In this document: positions 23,404-37,800 of the stretch, piece after piece | How positions within the stretch are numbered: the stretch's first letter is position 1 | Layout: each line of letters starts with the position of its first letter | NCBI RefSeq assembly: GCF_020085105.1 | Contig: NC_058043.1 | Location: forward strand, 16,452,667 to 16,516,666 | DNA from: Siniperca chuatsi | Taxonomy: Eukaryota > Chordata > Actinopteri > Centrarchiformes > Sinipercidae | Reading direction: 5' to 3' | Length of the DNA stretch: 64,000 nucleotides | Notes under the pieces: model-generated | What the model was told of the DNA's origin: nothing | Seen by the model: only the letters and a program-made list of their open reading frames with translations | Databases searched by the model: none | Position numbers and translations under genes: made by a program

Positions 23404-26400
23404 ATGTCGCATGCTGGTGCACAGAAGGTAAATTAGTGCATTTACAAACTTTTCAATAAATCATTTATCGTAGACTTTAATTCCCTTGTTTGATTTGGAG
23501 ACTCGGGTAGCATTATGCAGGACATTCTTGCAGAAAAGCAGACTTACTTGGTGGCTGTGTAGTTCCTATGAGGTGCAGTGCTATTTGAAGATATTTTAAG
23601 ACAACAAAACAACTATGAAAAAGAACAACAACTGCAACAACAACAAAAAACTCAGGCAGTCTTTGCAAGTGTCATATTGCCATTTATTGCAGGTGTAATT
23701 CGGATATTGTCTCTCCAGCTGCATGATGTGCCGTTGCTTTAAATGGCTTATAGATTTACAGTCAATGAGGAAACAAGTTGATCATTTAGAGGAGATGCTG
23801 TGATTTTAGCAAACCAGTTGATAAGATAAATGTGTACAAACATATTTATCTGTTTGTATTAACAGAGCAGTTCTCTGACATTGGTGCTAATGGTTGCTTC
23901 TGCAGCCATTGGAGGAACTCTTCAATATGGCTACAACCTGGCCATAATGAATTCTCCCACAACTGTAAGTTTTTCAGTCTAGCTGCCAAATTGGATGTGT
24001 GTTTATGTGTGTTACTACTGTAAGTGTTGATTATTCAGAATATATTGAATTTTACTTATTTACAGAGCTGATAAGGCTCTGCAGGGTGAGTGTTCGAAAA
24101 GTGTTAAATCTTCCAGTGAGAATGTACATTAACATTAACATTGTGGTTAATTAATAATATAAGGTTATCTGTAAGTGTATTTTTGTGTGTATTTGTTTAT
24201 AGACCAGCATTACTATTATTTCACATTTGGGTCACAGTGTAAATTGGCACATTCAAGAATTAAGCTACTTGTGTCTGTGATTAGTCATTCTCATTGAAAC
24301 ACATCCAATTTTATTGTGCTGTAGAAACTAATTCTGGACGCAGGATCTTTCCTTAGTGTTTTGTTAAGCCGAGCAGCTGGACGGAAAAATCAAGAGCACC
24401 AACTTCCATCAACAACAAACAATTGTACACTAATATTTTATTCTGATCATTCAGAACAATAGTGAAACTGATTTGTTGTGATGCTGCAAGATTTAGAGTC
24501 AAGCCTTTCTCTGTTAATAGAATAAATCAATAAATAAAAAGGCAGGAATCACAGTGTGGATCGCCACCAAAATATAAACAGGCAGACAAACTCCTTTGGC
24601 AGAGGTAATAACTGTCTGCTTTAACCTCTGCTCTGTTTACGTATGTGTGCGTGTGTTTGATTAACTCGGTGAGACTTTAACGGTTGACTGTCTTGTCTTC
24701 TCTTACAGTTTATTCAAACCTTTATCAATGAGACATTCCTGGAGCGCTGGGACATCCAGTTGGAGGACTACCAGGTGACTCTGGTCTGGACAATTATTGT
24801 CTCCATCTTCTCATTGGGGGGCTTTGCAGGGGCTCTTATTGCAGGACCCATGACCATACGCTTCGGGAGGTAATATAAGATCACGCTGCTGTATGTAATT
24901 TTGTGACCGCATGAGTACAGAAGACTATAAACTGAGATTTTCATTGCAGCGTGCAGAGAGTGAATGATCCACCTGTTGATGTGCATGTGTATGAATAAAT
25001 AAAGAGACTGTTCATTTACTTTCCTCTATTGCGTGTGTACACATGCATACGACCCTGCAAATGAACCTGGATTGAGTTTTGATCCTCACAGAAGCATATA
25101 CGCATTAATCATGTTTGCCCTTAAAGCATTAGGCGATGTTGTTCAATTGTTTATTATTACTGTGAACAAATCCCATGAAAAGACCGAAACCAACGATGTG
25201 TCTCAATACTTTTCGACTTACTTACCCTTTCTGTTGCACTTAGCCCCAAGCCCATTCATTCCTACTGAAGATGCACGGTCTTAAAAAACAACATATAACT
25301 GTTTGAGAAATGCTAAATAATTTCCTAAAACAACTGGGCACTGTAGTTTTTAGCAAAAGTTACTCAAACAGGATTAAATACTGCATTTACTGGGGACTAT
25401 TTACAGTCGAGGATGAATACACATTTGATGCTCAAGTGAGTTTTTACAGCAGCAGGACAGTGAATGTGGGATTGACTCAAAACAAACTACAGTGCCCATG
25501 TTCATGGTAATGAAGGAAGATGTCAGCCAGTGCAACAGTGTCGCTCACTGATGTGTTTTTAATAGTTTTTTGGACAACAAAGGAGCTCTATGGCCAAGAG
25601 GTATAAGATAAATCAGGCTTTAACTACACAGATTAATCCTTGTTAGTAGTATCTATTCATCGCTGGTTTGGGGATTATATTAATGATTTCCATACAATAA
25701 TCTATCCACATGATGTTCCTGCAAGACTGCCAAATGGAACGTCCATGTCTGTATTTCATAAGACATAAACTCTTGAACCACCAAAAGTTGTTAGCAATCT
25801 ATTAATTTTGTCCTCTTTTCTCTTCCCCAGGAAGAAATGCATGTTGTTGAACAACATTTTCCTCATGACTGGTGCACTCTTAGCTGTGACAAGTAGAGCT
25901 GCCAAGTCTTTCGAGATGATCATTATCTCACGTGTCCTGGTTGGAATAAACGCCGGTATGTCATTTGTGTCAGTAAATATTTATGTTTGCCTTCAAATAC
26001 CTGTTATACTGTCAGATTATCCTCTCATATACTGTACAGTATGTCTGTAATGCATGTAGCAGACTGAAACGAGAACTGAACTAAACTGAGACATTTAAGC
26101 GATAATGATGCCATGGAAACAGAAACTTCACTGTGTGTTTTGCAGGGATCAGCATGAATGTGCAACCCATGTATTTTGGAGAAAGTGCACCAAAGCATTT
26201 AAGAGGGGCTATCTCGTTGTCATCAGCTGTTTTCACAGCATTTGGTGTTGTGTTAGGACAGGTGGTCGGACTCAGGTAAGGACACAATATTTATGAAAAT
26301 ATGCCAATTTTTTACTGCAAAAACATAACAAATATGTGCCGTAGATTTCAAAGATGTCCACAGTAACACTCTGGATTATTTATTCATAGAGAGATTTTGG

Positions 26401-27685
26401 GCAGTGAGCCGTGTTGGCAGTATCTTCTTGCCAGTAATGCCATTCCTGGCTTCATTCAGCTCCTCACCCTGCCGTGGTTCCCAGAGAGTCCCAGATACCT
26501 GTTCATCGACAGGGGGGACAAGGAGGCTTGTATTAACGGTGGGTACTGTAATATATGTCAAACAGTGGTTGAAAGTAACAACACACAAGTACATTTACTC
26601 AAGTACAAGTACAATTTTAATGTACTTGTATTTGATTATTTGCATTTTATGCTACTTTATACTAGATTAAGGTTTTACATTATAAAACATATGATAAGCT
26701 TATAAAATACAGTGCATTGGTTAAAGGTTAAAGAAGTGGTTCCCAACTTTTTAGGCTTGTAACATATTACAAAAAAAGCAGTGTCTAGTTAGGGCTTCTT
26801 GTCATGTTTCAGATGTCTCTAAGTTGTTAGCAGATCCACCAAAGAGGCATTTCCCCTCTGAACGTCTCAGATGTTTCATTTAAATAACTGTTTGAATGAG
26901 CCAATATTTCACAAAAAAGCAAATATTAGAGAAAAGTCCAAAATATTAATACAGATTTGGGTAGCAGAATTAGTTTTTCTTATTTCCTCTCCCATTAATC
27001 ATGTCTCAACCCCTCAGATGTATCTTGGTTCCCTTTTTAGGGGCCCGACCCCTAGGTTGGTGGCACAGAACCGAACTACCAAAGTGTGTATAAAGTAGTT
27101 CAAATTAGCTACACCTCGACCATCTGCAACATTAAAATGCTGTTATGACCTCAGATTGGACTCAAATGCAGGACTCGGACAGGGAATGATTAGAGATAAA
27201 GTCTTTACTGTAATCGGGGTTTAGATGAAGGAGAGGTGGCAACAGGCAGGTGAGCAGACTGGGAGGGATGATGAGCTGATTGAGACCAGGTGTGTAGATG
27301 CAGCTGAGGATCCAGGAGAGTGAGGAAGAGATGGTCATGCCCACGCCAACAGACTCACAGACAAAAACAAACACAGAGAGAGACAGACAGGGGAAGACTG
27401 GAAACACAAGGAAGGGACAAAACACAAGGAGACACTAGAAAACACAGGAGCACCATCACAGCTGTAACAGTCGCATCAGCAGAGGATTGAATAATGTCAT
27501 ATATAATTAAACATCAGTCACAGGGGCTATTTTTCTGCAGAACGAGTACTGTTACTTTTGATACTTGAGTGCATTTTGCTAAAAAATCTTCATCACTTTT
27601 ACTTAGTCTGAATACAGGTCTTTGATGGAGTGTTTTTACACTGCTGTAGTAGTACTTTTACTTGAATAAAAGATCTGAGTACTTC

Positions 27686-27725
<40 letters not shown>

Positions 27726-30700
27726 CATACAGAATAATAAGTTATACCCAGGGACAACAATTTCTTTCAGGTATTTAAGTTGTTTTTTTCTTGGTCAGCT
27801 TTGAGACGGCTGCGAGGCAGTGAGGTCCAGAACAGCGAGCTCGATGAGATCCTGCAGGAACAGGCTGAAACCAAAGGCATGAGGCCCAGCCGACCCTGGG
27901 AGCTTTTTACTGATCGCTCAGTGCGCTGGCAGCTCATCTCTGTCATGATCATCAGCAGCGCCATGCAGCTCTGTGGTAACGACTCGGTAAGAAGAGCTGG
28001 CATCGCTGCCATTATCAGAGAGATTTTTCTCAGTGCATTTCGTGTCTCTGAAAGTCTGGCTGGGTGTCTCTATAGAAAATATTGTTATATAACCCACAAG
28101 GATCAGTGTTACTGATACCAAGCTACAGTATCAGGTGTTCTTTTGGCCCTCTGCTATGTCAGAAGGTTGATTAGACATTTGAGATGATCTATCAGCGGTT
28201 TGTGTCGTGTCTAGGTTTCTTTACGTTCCTGCACAACAATGTATACTGGTGATGTAGCATCATTGCTTGCTGTAATGTACAGTGAATGATGTGTGAAGGC
28301 AGCTTATTGTTTTGAATGTGTATTATGTACTAAAAGTTGTTTCTTTGTCATTTTCGCTCTGTATGTATGAGCGTTAATAACACGTCTAAACTGAGCTGCA
28401 ACACGTTGCCTTCTCATCAGAAAGTGCTGACTAAATACTCCTGTGTTTCAAGGCTTTAAACCACATGCTTGGCAGTTTTAGGGAGGGGACAAGGTATTAA
28501 CATAGTTACTCTTGTACAAAATGCTGATCAGCTTATTAACAGTTGAAGCCCTTGTAACGATGCTCTGCAGTACTCTAATATGTTCTTATGTTCTTTTTCT
28601 TTCAGATTTACTTCTATGCATCATATGTATTCAAAGAGGCTGGAGTATCTGATGATAAAATCCAATATATCACAATTGGCACTGGTACATGTGAATTCAC
28701 AGCCTGTATAATGTGTGTAAGTATCCATCATTAAAGCACATGTTATGTAACCGGCTAGAGGCAAAGAGAGACTGTTGTTTGCATTCCTCTTAAAGCTTTA
28801 ACACAGACTAAAGACTACATACAAAAGGTTTTACATTACATTTCACAGTTAAGATCACTTGGGCATATGATGTTACACTAACAAGATATGAACACTTTAA
28901 AATAAGATCCCTGAGTAGCTACCAAGAAACGAGAAAGTAAGCGATCTGGAACTAACTGCTAATTAGAGAAAAAAAAGTAGTTCCTGGATATCTTTGAATG
29001 GACTATATTTGGTCCCTTAAGAAGACTATGTTATGTTAAAGGGATAGTTCCACATTTTTGGAAATACACTTATTTGCTTTCTTGCCAAGATTTAGATGAG
29101 AAGATTGAAACCACTCTCATGTTTGTACAGTAAACAGCAGCCAGTTTAGCTTAGCACAAAGACTAGATACAGGGGGAAACAGCTAGTCTGGCTCTATTCA
29201 ATGATAACAAAATCCGCCTAGTACCACCTACTAGAGTATCCACTGGTTTAGACAAGTCTTCAGTAAGTTACTGTACCAGGCCAAGAAATAGTCCGGTACA
29301 AAGCCCCTTAAAAAAACGTAACTTGTCTTTTTACACTTTGGTTTTTGTCAATCAAGATTAACAAACTTTAGAAGGAATTTGTTACCTTCGGACAGAGCCA
29401 GGCTAGCTGTTTCCCCTGGTTTCCAGTCTTTATGCTAAACTAAGCTAATTAGCCTCTAGCTCCAGCTACATTTTTACTGCACAGAGTGGAGTCGATCTTC
29501 TCAACTCTGCAAGAAAGTGAATGAGCATATTTCACAAAATGTCAAACTATTCCTTTAATAAAGTTGTGTCTAATGATTAGTTTCATGATATCTGTGAATC
29601 TACCAACCAAACACTCCTAAATGGCAAAAACCAATAACTAATCATTACGTACTCATTATGTGCACATAGTTACTATTTTTGTGTTCCCATCAGGTTAAGT
29701 AGAGCATCAACCTTCCCAACTGACAAGTACGTAGCTACTGTGTTTTTACTGGAAATATACCATGAGCTCAGAAATGACACAAGTCAGAAACAACTTAATT
29801 CTCAAAAAAGATTTTCATTATCATATTCAATGCATGTTTGGCAAACATTAATATTAGCTAATCATTCATTAGCAGGAAGTTTCTAATTTGTATTTGTTCA
29901 GTGGTTACTGCTCTGGATTTTATTTGCCTCACTGTAAAGTCTTAGATATAATTTGTTATGATGTTACGAGTCTGACGTATATATATATTTTTTTTTTTTC
30001 AGAACCTGCTGATTGAGCGCAAAGGTCGGAGGTTTATGCTGATGGTAGGGTTCATTCTCATGACCGTCTGGGCTGTTGTCTTCACGATTGCTCTGTCGTT
30101 TGAGGTATTATAAATCACTTATATGACCTACATACTTAACTTTTCCTATGTCAAATCATGCATTTGTATCTTCAGTGTTCAAGTAAACAATAAAGATCAG
30201 TTAATATCAGTGATAATTATGTGAGTTTTCTACGGTGAACTATGCTAAACTAGATTATAACTGTATCCAACATTAAGATTAAGATCAAGAAAAAGTTATT
30301 AATAGCTAACAGATTTTGCCAGACTGACTGAATGTCTAAAAGATATCTTAGTAGGTTTTATCTCCTCTGTGTCTATGCGTCACACTCACTATACATGTAC
30401 ATGAAAACACAGTGCTGCTGTATAAAGGAATATGATGAGTGTGGGAACAGTGAAATCCAGTGACAGTTCCCACTTTACTGAAACATTTCAGTGTGTCAGT
30501 CAGTCCACTAGGAGGCATCATGAGTCAACATTCAGGATTTAGAAAATATTTGACTTTTATGAGAAAAACACTACACCACAACGTGTACTCAGATGTACAA
30601 TGGAGTTTATAAATTAAGTTAGTTATACTAACTTAAAGACTTAAAGACATAAAACCATGGTCCTTCTTCTATGAAATATAAAATTGTCATCTGGTTTCTT

Positions 30701-32582
30701 TTCTTCTTGCTTGTGAGTTGCTCACTGTGGATATTTGACTTTCCTCCCCACATGCCAACAGCATATATCCTGGATGCCGTACCTGAGCATGGCCTGCATC
30801 TTCACCTACATCCTCAGCTTCGGCATGGGACCAGGTCAGTTTTTGGAGACCCTCTGTATTAAGTTGTTCACGTCAAACAGACTCACAAAATGTTGTCTCA
30901 AGATGCATTAATGAAATGAAAGTAAACACAGTCTTCTCTCTTTAATGTCATCAAGATGGACCAGTTAAATACTTCATTAAAAATGTGCATGATTCATTCT
31001 TCACTTTAGTCATTTTCTCACCCTAAAGTCTTTACTGCTACAGCCAACAATTTAAATGCTAAATGTAACTCTAAAACATAAACTTTGTTGATGTTGATTT
31101 CACATCCAAATAAGCCATAAACACAACTGCTCCCGGCACATCTCCACAGCTGTTTATATTTGCATAAAATATCAAATTGTCTCCCCAGCGCACATTTCAC
31201 ACCTGCACCTGGCTAAAACTAATGCAGTCTAATACAACAGTCCTACAATAAATCCTCTGTTCATGAAGGTTATAATGTTGTTTAAATGTAGAGAGGTATT
31301 GATTCAGTGGTGGTCCTGAACTCTAGTACATAGAAAGCCTCTCCGTATAATGCAGAGCAGTAAAATGTCCTGCTCAGTTTGTATCTTGGTCACAGTTTTT
31401 AGAAATGAAAAAACAATTAAGGGATCTGTATCAAGATTGTTTATTAATGTTATTATAAATAATTTCTTTATGTTATGTTATGCCCAGTATTGGTCAGGCT
31501 ATAATAACTAATATTTCTATTTCTAAGGATGTGATGATGAAGCTAACTCTGATCAATATGTTGTATTTCTTCTCAGCTGGAGTGACCGGCGTTCTGCCCA
31601 CAGAGATCTTTAATCAGACAGCTCGGCCAGCAGCCTACATGATTGCTGGCTCCATGATGTGGCTCAACCTTTTCGTCATTGGAATGATCTTCCCTTTTCT
31701 GGTGGTCAGTCTGTCACTACATCCATCCAGCTGTCAGTGTCTGTCCACATATCCATCCATCCATCCATTTAACAAACATACAGTGACAATAAACAAGCAT
31801 ACGTACATATAGAGTGGTTTTGCAAAGTGCACATACACCTACAACATTATTAATAAGACAAAACTAAGCCACTGTTTAAAACACACTGGTTTATGGCTGG
31901 GGGCTACTGTTGCATACCATTTATTGTCTCCATCTCTACTAAATCTAATTAGAGGCAAAAATGCTAAATTTGCTTTTATGGTTTTGTAATTTTAAATGAA
32001 ACATGACATCTTTCAATCACCTGGCATGAGAAGGGTTTTTTTTTCCAATTAAAAAGAGACTACTAACAGGCAGGTTAAAATGCAGCATAAAAGGCTTCTT
32101 AGAAATATGTTTGGCTGCTAAAGGCACCCTATAGCGCCTCCCAGAGTTCAGCATCTCAAACTGAATTTGAAGTTGAGGTTTTAGTTCATTCCCAATAATG
32201 TAAATCCTGTATACATGTATAGGAAACGCACAGACAGGCTTGGAGTTGGTTAAGATTGAGGCAAGGAATTAGACACTTCAATTCCACAATTCACTTCATT
32301 TACATCATGTCTTACATCAGTCTGACAGCTTTCCATTGCCTTTCCATTGCTTTTCTTTTACAGAGCGAGTTGAGTGAGTACTGCTTTGTGCCTTTCGCAG
32401 TGGTCTGCCTGTTGTCTGCGTTGTATGTCGGCCTGTTTCTGCCTGAGACCAAAGGGAAGTCTCTGTCAGCCATCACAAGTGAATTCCACAAGCTCAACTT
32501 CAAAGGCCAGGACAAAAAGTGTGCATCGCAAACTCAAGCTCAGTATCAGCTGGGTGAAGTGTGTCTTTCCACGGCCTTGTAG
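23404..32582 (+). CDS. slc2a11: SLC2A11 (GLUT11)-type class II facilitative hexose transporter, first tandem copy
   Basis: Twelve coding exons: 23404-23427, 23866-23964, 24709-24869, 25831-25955, 26146-26275, 26390-26538, 27799-27986, 28606-28716, 30003-30104, 30762-30834, 31577-31704, 32364-32582. They join in phase to 502 residues, the length expected for a 12-helix major facilitator sugar transporter. Motifs in order: LQYGYNLAIMNSP (helix 1), sequon NET in the first outer loop, FGRKK between helices 2 and 3, NAGISMNVQPMYFGESAP, PWFPESPRYLFI, ALRRLRGS at the start of the inner loop, MQLCGNDS in helix 7, ERKGRR, GPAGVTGVLPTEIFNQ, and LPETKGKS before the tail. ALRRLRGS and LCGNDS match human GLUT11 closely. 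It should move glucose or fructose down a gradient; substrate is not shown. Fish have several slc2a11 copies, so the a/b suffix is open. AATAAA lies at 32949-32954. Confidence 0.93.
26563..27688. repeat. MITE-like element, CAGTGGTGGAA family (copy 4), interrupted, in slc2a11 intron 6
   Basis: Opens CAGTGGTTGAAAGTAACA and closes near AAGATCTGAGTACTTCTTC. The middle carries an unrelated insertion at 27140-27470. The element starts only 25 bp after exon 6. Confidence 0.65.
27140..27470. repeat. Non-autonomous repeat nested in MITE copy 4
   Basis: Starts CTGTTATGACC and ends AGCTGTAACAG, a short inverted pair. The body is purine-rich (GACAGACAGGGGAAGACTGG and similar) and resembles common teleost elements with a GACTCAAATGCAGGACTCGG end. 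No coding. Confidence 0.55.
27689..27724 (+). repeat. (TA)n microsatellite
   Basis: About 18 tandem TA units between MITE copy 4 and exon 7 of the first slc2a11 gene. Confidence 0.95.
29035..29560. repeat. Palindromic MITE-like element (copy A)
   Basis: Begins TTAAAGGGATAGTTC and ends ACTATTCCTTTAATA, inverted relatives. Internal blocks such as AACAGCTAGTCTGGCTCT and AGCCAGGCTAGCTGTTTCCC also face each other, so most of the unit could fold into a hairpin. It lies in intron 8 of the first slc2a11 gene; a related copy is at 38955-39425. Confidence 0.7.
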
Positions 32583-34839
32583 ACAGACTTTTTCTCCTGA
32601 AAAATCACATCCACCGTACGCCTCACTTTGACCTGATCTGCGTGAGCTGGAAGAAGTCACGCACAGTCTTACAGGAACGGAGGAATGTTCACTTTCATAT
32701 CACCGAAAGCAACTTAGATCTACTATAGCTCCTTTATCTGGAGTGTGTCTTATATGAAGAGAATTTAAAGGACTTATCTTTGACGTCTTCACATATATAC
32801 ACTTATGTTTTGCTACTCTGTGTCACTGATTGACATGAGACAAAAGTAATTAAAACTACTATGTATTCAACTAACTGTGGCAGAAGAAAAATAATCTGCT
32901 ACGTAGGAAGTGGTGTGTTTTATGTTATCAGACACAGAGGTTGTTTGGAATAAATTGAAAAATAACTGGATAGGTAGCATGAGCACTTGTAGTCACCATT
33001 GCTGAAAAATGGTGAGTATAAGTGCTCTGAAAACACGTCTCACATTTATTTATGAAGGTGTTTTTAGGTAAAGAATAAAACATTTCAGCCTAGCAAATAA
33101 ACAATAATGAATTTTATTTCTTCAGTAATTAATTGTTTAATGGGACAAAGAAAACAGTTGTTACCAGCATAGTTATTAATGACTATGGCAAACGATGTCC
33201 TTACTTTAACTTCTCAACAACCAACAGGGCAGTGAAGTCTTTGCTGTGTGGCAGATGTTGCACCATGTTAAAGAGAATATGGTCTAGATAGAAACAAAGA
33301 GTTAATTTGATAGAAACAAAGAGTTAATTTGCACCTTATTAAATATAAACTGTATGCATCAGTGTGCACACCTCATTCATAACAAAAGGTATCATGATGT
33401 TGAGCATTCATGCTATTGGTAATCACTGAAATTGTAAAATCCGCTGTTTTTACATGAGTGGAATATGTGCAGTTGTTTATGTTGAATATTGCTGTCATTC
33501 TTTTTGTTTTAATGATCTAACTCTGAGCCAATAAAAGTATCTTATAATGAGTTTTAAAATAGCTTTTCATATAAAAGTTTTCAATGAGATCATCAAAAGG
33601 TGCCTTTCAAACATAATACAGTTATAAGGTTACATCAAATTAAATTTGTCTGGTGTCAAAGGTAGGACTGTAAAGTTATTTTATTTTATTTACCCACTAT
33701 TGGTTTGGTGAGCACATCACCCACTCACACACATTCACTACAACCACAACAATAACTAATCGTTCTATTAATTGTTTTTTTATGTGAGAGTATTTTACCT
33801 GACAGCTGGGAAGCTTTTAACTATGTCTTTGAGTTTAGGTAGGAAGACTGTATCCTCTGTTTGTTGGTTTTATAGGTTTTTTTTGTATACACTAAAATGA
33901 GTTTAAATGATCAAAATATGACTGAGAACCCTTAACCTCTGTCCCAGACCCACTGGTAGGGCTAAGCTTTGTTCCCACTTTAAAGTCTACTGTAGTTCCC
34001 AAGGTTTCTAAAGATACCCAAATGTAAGGCTGAATTTTTGATGTGTTTAAAATGGTGCACAAGACATTAAAAACATTTGATTGATATTTGATGAAGCGAT
34101 GCAGCCATTAAAAGAACAACATCTTAGCTTTGAATATTTCACTTTGTATCAGCATCTTATACCCTCAACGATACAACCCGTCCAAATCAAAATGTGATAT
34201 TGTCATACAGTGTGGAAAATTATCTTTTATAACTGGACAAAAATAGCGGAAATGACATCAATGAAATCAAGATGTTAAATAAATTCTTTACAAAATGTTC
34301 TCCCAGAAGGCAAATGTTAAGTCACTACACACTTACATGTCAGTTGCTGACCTACAAAAAGTGGTACATGTTTTTACCTATTCTCGGCTTGATTATGTGC
34401 TTGTGTAAAATCAGTGGAGTGCCTCTTTAATGTGTGCATGTACTGTATTTACACAGGATGACTAATGATGTATAATGTATGAGCTCCACGTGAGCATAAA
34501 TATGCAGCAAATAATCGATGAACCACCATCTGCACATCTGACCTGCAAGTCCTTTTTTGCCTTTTCCCATAAATCTTATAATCTAAGTTTTTTTTGTGTG
34601 TGTGTGTTTTGTTTTTTAAGATGGCTCCCTCCAGGTAATATCTAACCAGTAGACAGAATATACAGGCAGGACTTGGTCAGTGTTTGGTCATCCCTATCAC
34701 ACACGTCAAAACATTGCTCTAACAACATGAATGGACAACTAAAGTCTATTGATGTGTAACTTCGGGGATGCGGCATCATTCATATATGCTGGTCCTCTGC
34801 TACTTCTGTAGCCAGCATCCAGAGAGCCAGCACAAAAAG
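32583..34839. other. Spacer between the two slc2a11 genes
   Basis: No gene seen. The first few hundred bases are 3' UTR of the first transporter (AATAAA at 32949-32954, more at about 33076 and 33530). The last few hundred hold the promoter and 5' UTR of the second, without an obvious TATA box or CpG-rich core. Remaining sequence is AT-rich and featureless. Confidence 0.5.
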
Positions 34840-37800
34840 ATGGACGACGCATCAAGAAAGGTGGGTGAACATTGTTACATTACAGCTCTATTTGTGGAAA
34901 AAGATTTTCTTGACCTGTGATCCAAAGTATTTCTGAATACTTTATTACTTTTTATCAATTAAACAGTTTGGGGAACATTTTATTATGGTGTTCACAAGGT
35001 ACAAGCAAAAGAAGAAAACATATTCATCAATTTGTCAACATTTAAAAACAAACTAAATACAGAAAACTCAAGCAAATTGTGAAATTTTGTGTTTTGTTTT
35101 CTCAATTTGCTTGAGTTGCAGCATGTTAAGCACTTCATACTTTATGATATAACTTTATAATGATTACCATTTTTATATAATATATATATTTGACAGTAAA
35201 GTCTGTGGATTATCCAGAGTAACTGGAACGACACAACTTTTTGTTGTATTTTTCAAATGTATTTTTTAATGTTCTGAACATCCAAAAATACTCCATTACA
35301 AGGAAAAGTCCTGCCGTGAACATTTCACTTTTCATTTTATTATTAGCAAAATGTACTTACAGTATCAACAGTAAAATTACTCACAGAGCAGAAAAATAGG
35401 CCCTGTGAGTTTTTATTATTAATGAATCATATTAATACATATGACTTTTAACTGTTGTAGTTGGTCAAAGTGGAGCTAACTTGTTGGGGAGTTTAATCTA
35501 ATTAGGCATCATGTTTTATGTGATTTATATGTAAAATATTAATCTGTGAAGTAACTAGTAATTATATTGGTCAAATAAATGTAGTGGAGTAAAAAAATCC
35601 CTCTGAATTGTGGGGAAAAATTTAAACAAACAATTTAAACAAAACTTAAAAATTCTTGCCACTCGCTAAGTGCTTGCTCATGGTGGGAATTGTTGGGTCT
35701 CTGTAATATGATAAGAGTACGGTCTAGACCTGCTCAATATGAAAAGTGCAATGAGATAACTTCTGTTATTAATTGCCACTATATAAATTAATTAGTAAAT
35801 ACAGTTTTATTGAAAAAGTATAATTAGTAAGTACAATGAGGAATCATTAACAGAGTAGAACAAGGAGGATCTTTTGAGTACACAGTGTGACGTCGTACCG
35901 AGCACCCTAAAGGTTAATACATGTGGAGGTCATGGAGGTAATTTATAATCATTCAACACATATTTGATTCGTGTCATTCCAACATGTGAGTGAACCATTA
36001 AATTAATCAGCACAAACTATCTGTCCTCTCCTACAATGTCTAATTAAAGGTGCTATTGATAACATTGATAACATCCAGCCACTAGATGACGTGTCTCATA
36101 ATAGGGCTAACGTTAGACTGCAATATGAGATGACACCCTCAATAACAGTCACGTTTTGAGTCTAAACACTATAATGAGCAGATTTACAGTAGTTCTGAAC
36201 TTCGACATGACACATTGGTAATATATTGGGATCCCACGTCCACTCTGTTCTTAAAGAAGAGCGACCGCCTCAAGTTGCCCTACATAAATTTGTACTGTCC
36301 CCAAGTCATCGGTTATCTCGGACCCAGGCCCACTTCTAAATCCCCTCTGATATGCATCTTCGTTATAACTTTACATTGTTAGAGGGAACTATAACGTCAG
36401 GTAACTGGAGGCAACCATCACTAATGCTAATGTCCTCCGGTATTTACGTTGTTATTTTTCTAATTTTGACAAACTAACCAATGACAACACATTAGTTAAG
36501 GTTGTAAGGACTATGGCTTTCAGTAGTTGTTGTATATTTTGTTTAAATATGCAGAACTGTAATTTTATGGGTTACTGTTGTTTGGACTATTAAGCTACGT
36601 TAGCTAACATGTGCTAATGTCAGTGTCTGTTTTTTCCACACTAAGTGGCAACTATACCACGTGATACCATCGTCGTTATACTATTGGCTCACAAGCCTTG
36701 TTAGAAGCAGGAACCAAATGTCAGACATCTCACACAGAGATAAATAAAACATTTATCAAAAATTTTGTCAAAAATTTTAAAATGATTAATTCACAATCCT
36801 AATTTTTTTTTTTTTTTTAAGGAAAAGTGATCTTTTATTCCGCACCTTTCTAAAAGCTCTGTGGATGTATTATCATTTTTTAAATATTTGTCTACATAAA
36901 AATGTTATCAATATAACCTTTAAGTCCTGTAAATAACTACTGTGTAGTTAAAAGACAGGGTGTTACGTGATATAAGATTTCCACTTTAAATTTTAGCTGC
37001 AGTACTGGAGGCTTTATCTGCTGACGCTGGTGTTGGGAATTGGAGGATCGTTTCAGTATGGGATTCAAGTTTCTGTCATCGCTTCTCCAGCAGTGGTAAG
37101 ATTTCTATTTGTTAGATGCAAAGTATGCATTAAACATAAGGTTTGCTACAGAAATTAAGTCAACTGTGTGAACTGGAGCACAACCCTGTAACTTTATACA
37201 GTTAGTTTTCCTTCTTCATTATTCTCTGTGGTGTCTGCACACAGTCAGTGCGTGTAGGTCTTATTTTCTTCCAGTCAATATTATGTCTTGATGTGGTTTT
37301 GTCAAATTCCTGTTTTGTTGTAGTTACATGGTGCCATTATACAATTATGGTTCTTGTTGCTATAAAGAACATCAAAATTGTCTGTCAGTAAATAAAAATA
37401 ATAACCTTGAAAACTTGCCACCTTTTACAACTTTTTTAGGATTCATATCTTCTTCTTTAGAGTTTTATTTTGATGCCGGTATTCTTACTTAAATTATATT
37501 TTAACTATATATTCCTTTATTCTATTTATTATAAGATGCTTGTTGCTGCAATGGAATCTAACCCCTTATTATTATTATCAGTAGTGGTAGTAATAGTATT
37601 GGTAGTAGTTGCAGGAGTAGTATTTTTATTACTATCTGAATGTGTTCCTATTATTAGTGTTGCTGGACGTTTGGCCAAATATCTAACAATTTTTGTATGT
37701 GCTAATTTATTATAATTTTAAAGTGAGATTCACATTTTTGCCACAAGTTACAAATACAGGATAATAAGGAATGCTCAAGTGTAACAGTAGCACAAGCAGA

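Noticed and set aside
23238-23459. 73-codon frame covering the first slc2a11 exon
   Set aside because: Wrong frame; the short exon starting MSHAGAQK at 23404 joins exon 2 in phase and fits the family.
37470-37715. 81-codon frame with a hydrophobic Val/Leu-rich stretch
   Set aside because: Lies wholly in intron 2 of the second transporter and comes from simple GTAGTA-type repeats; no exon signals in phase.
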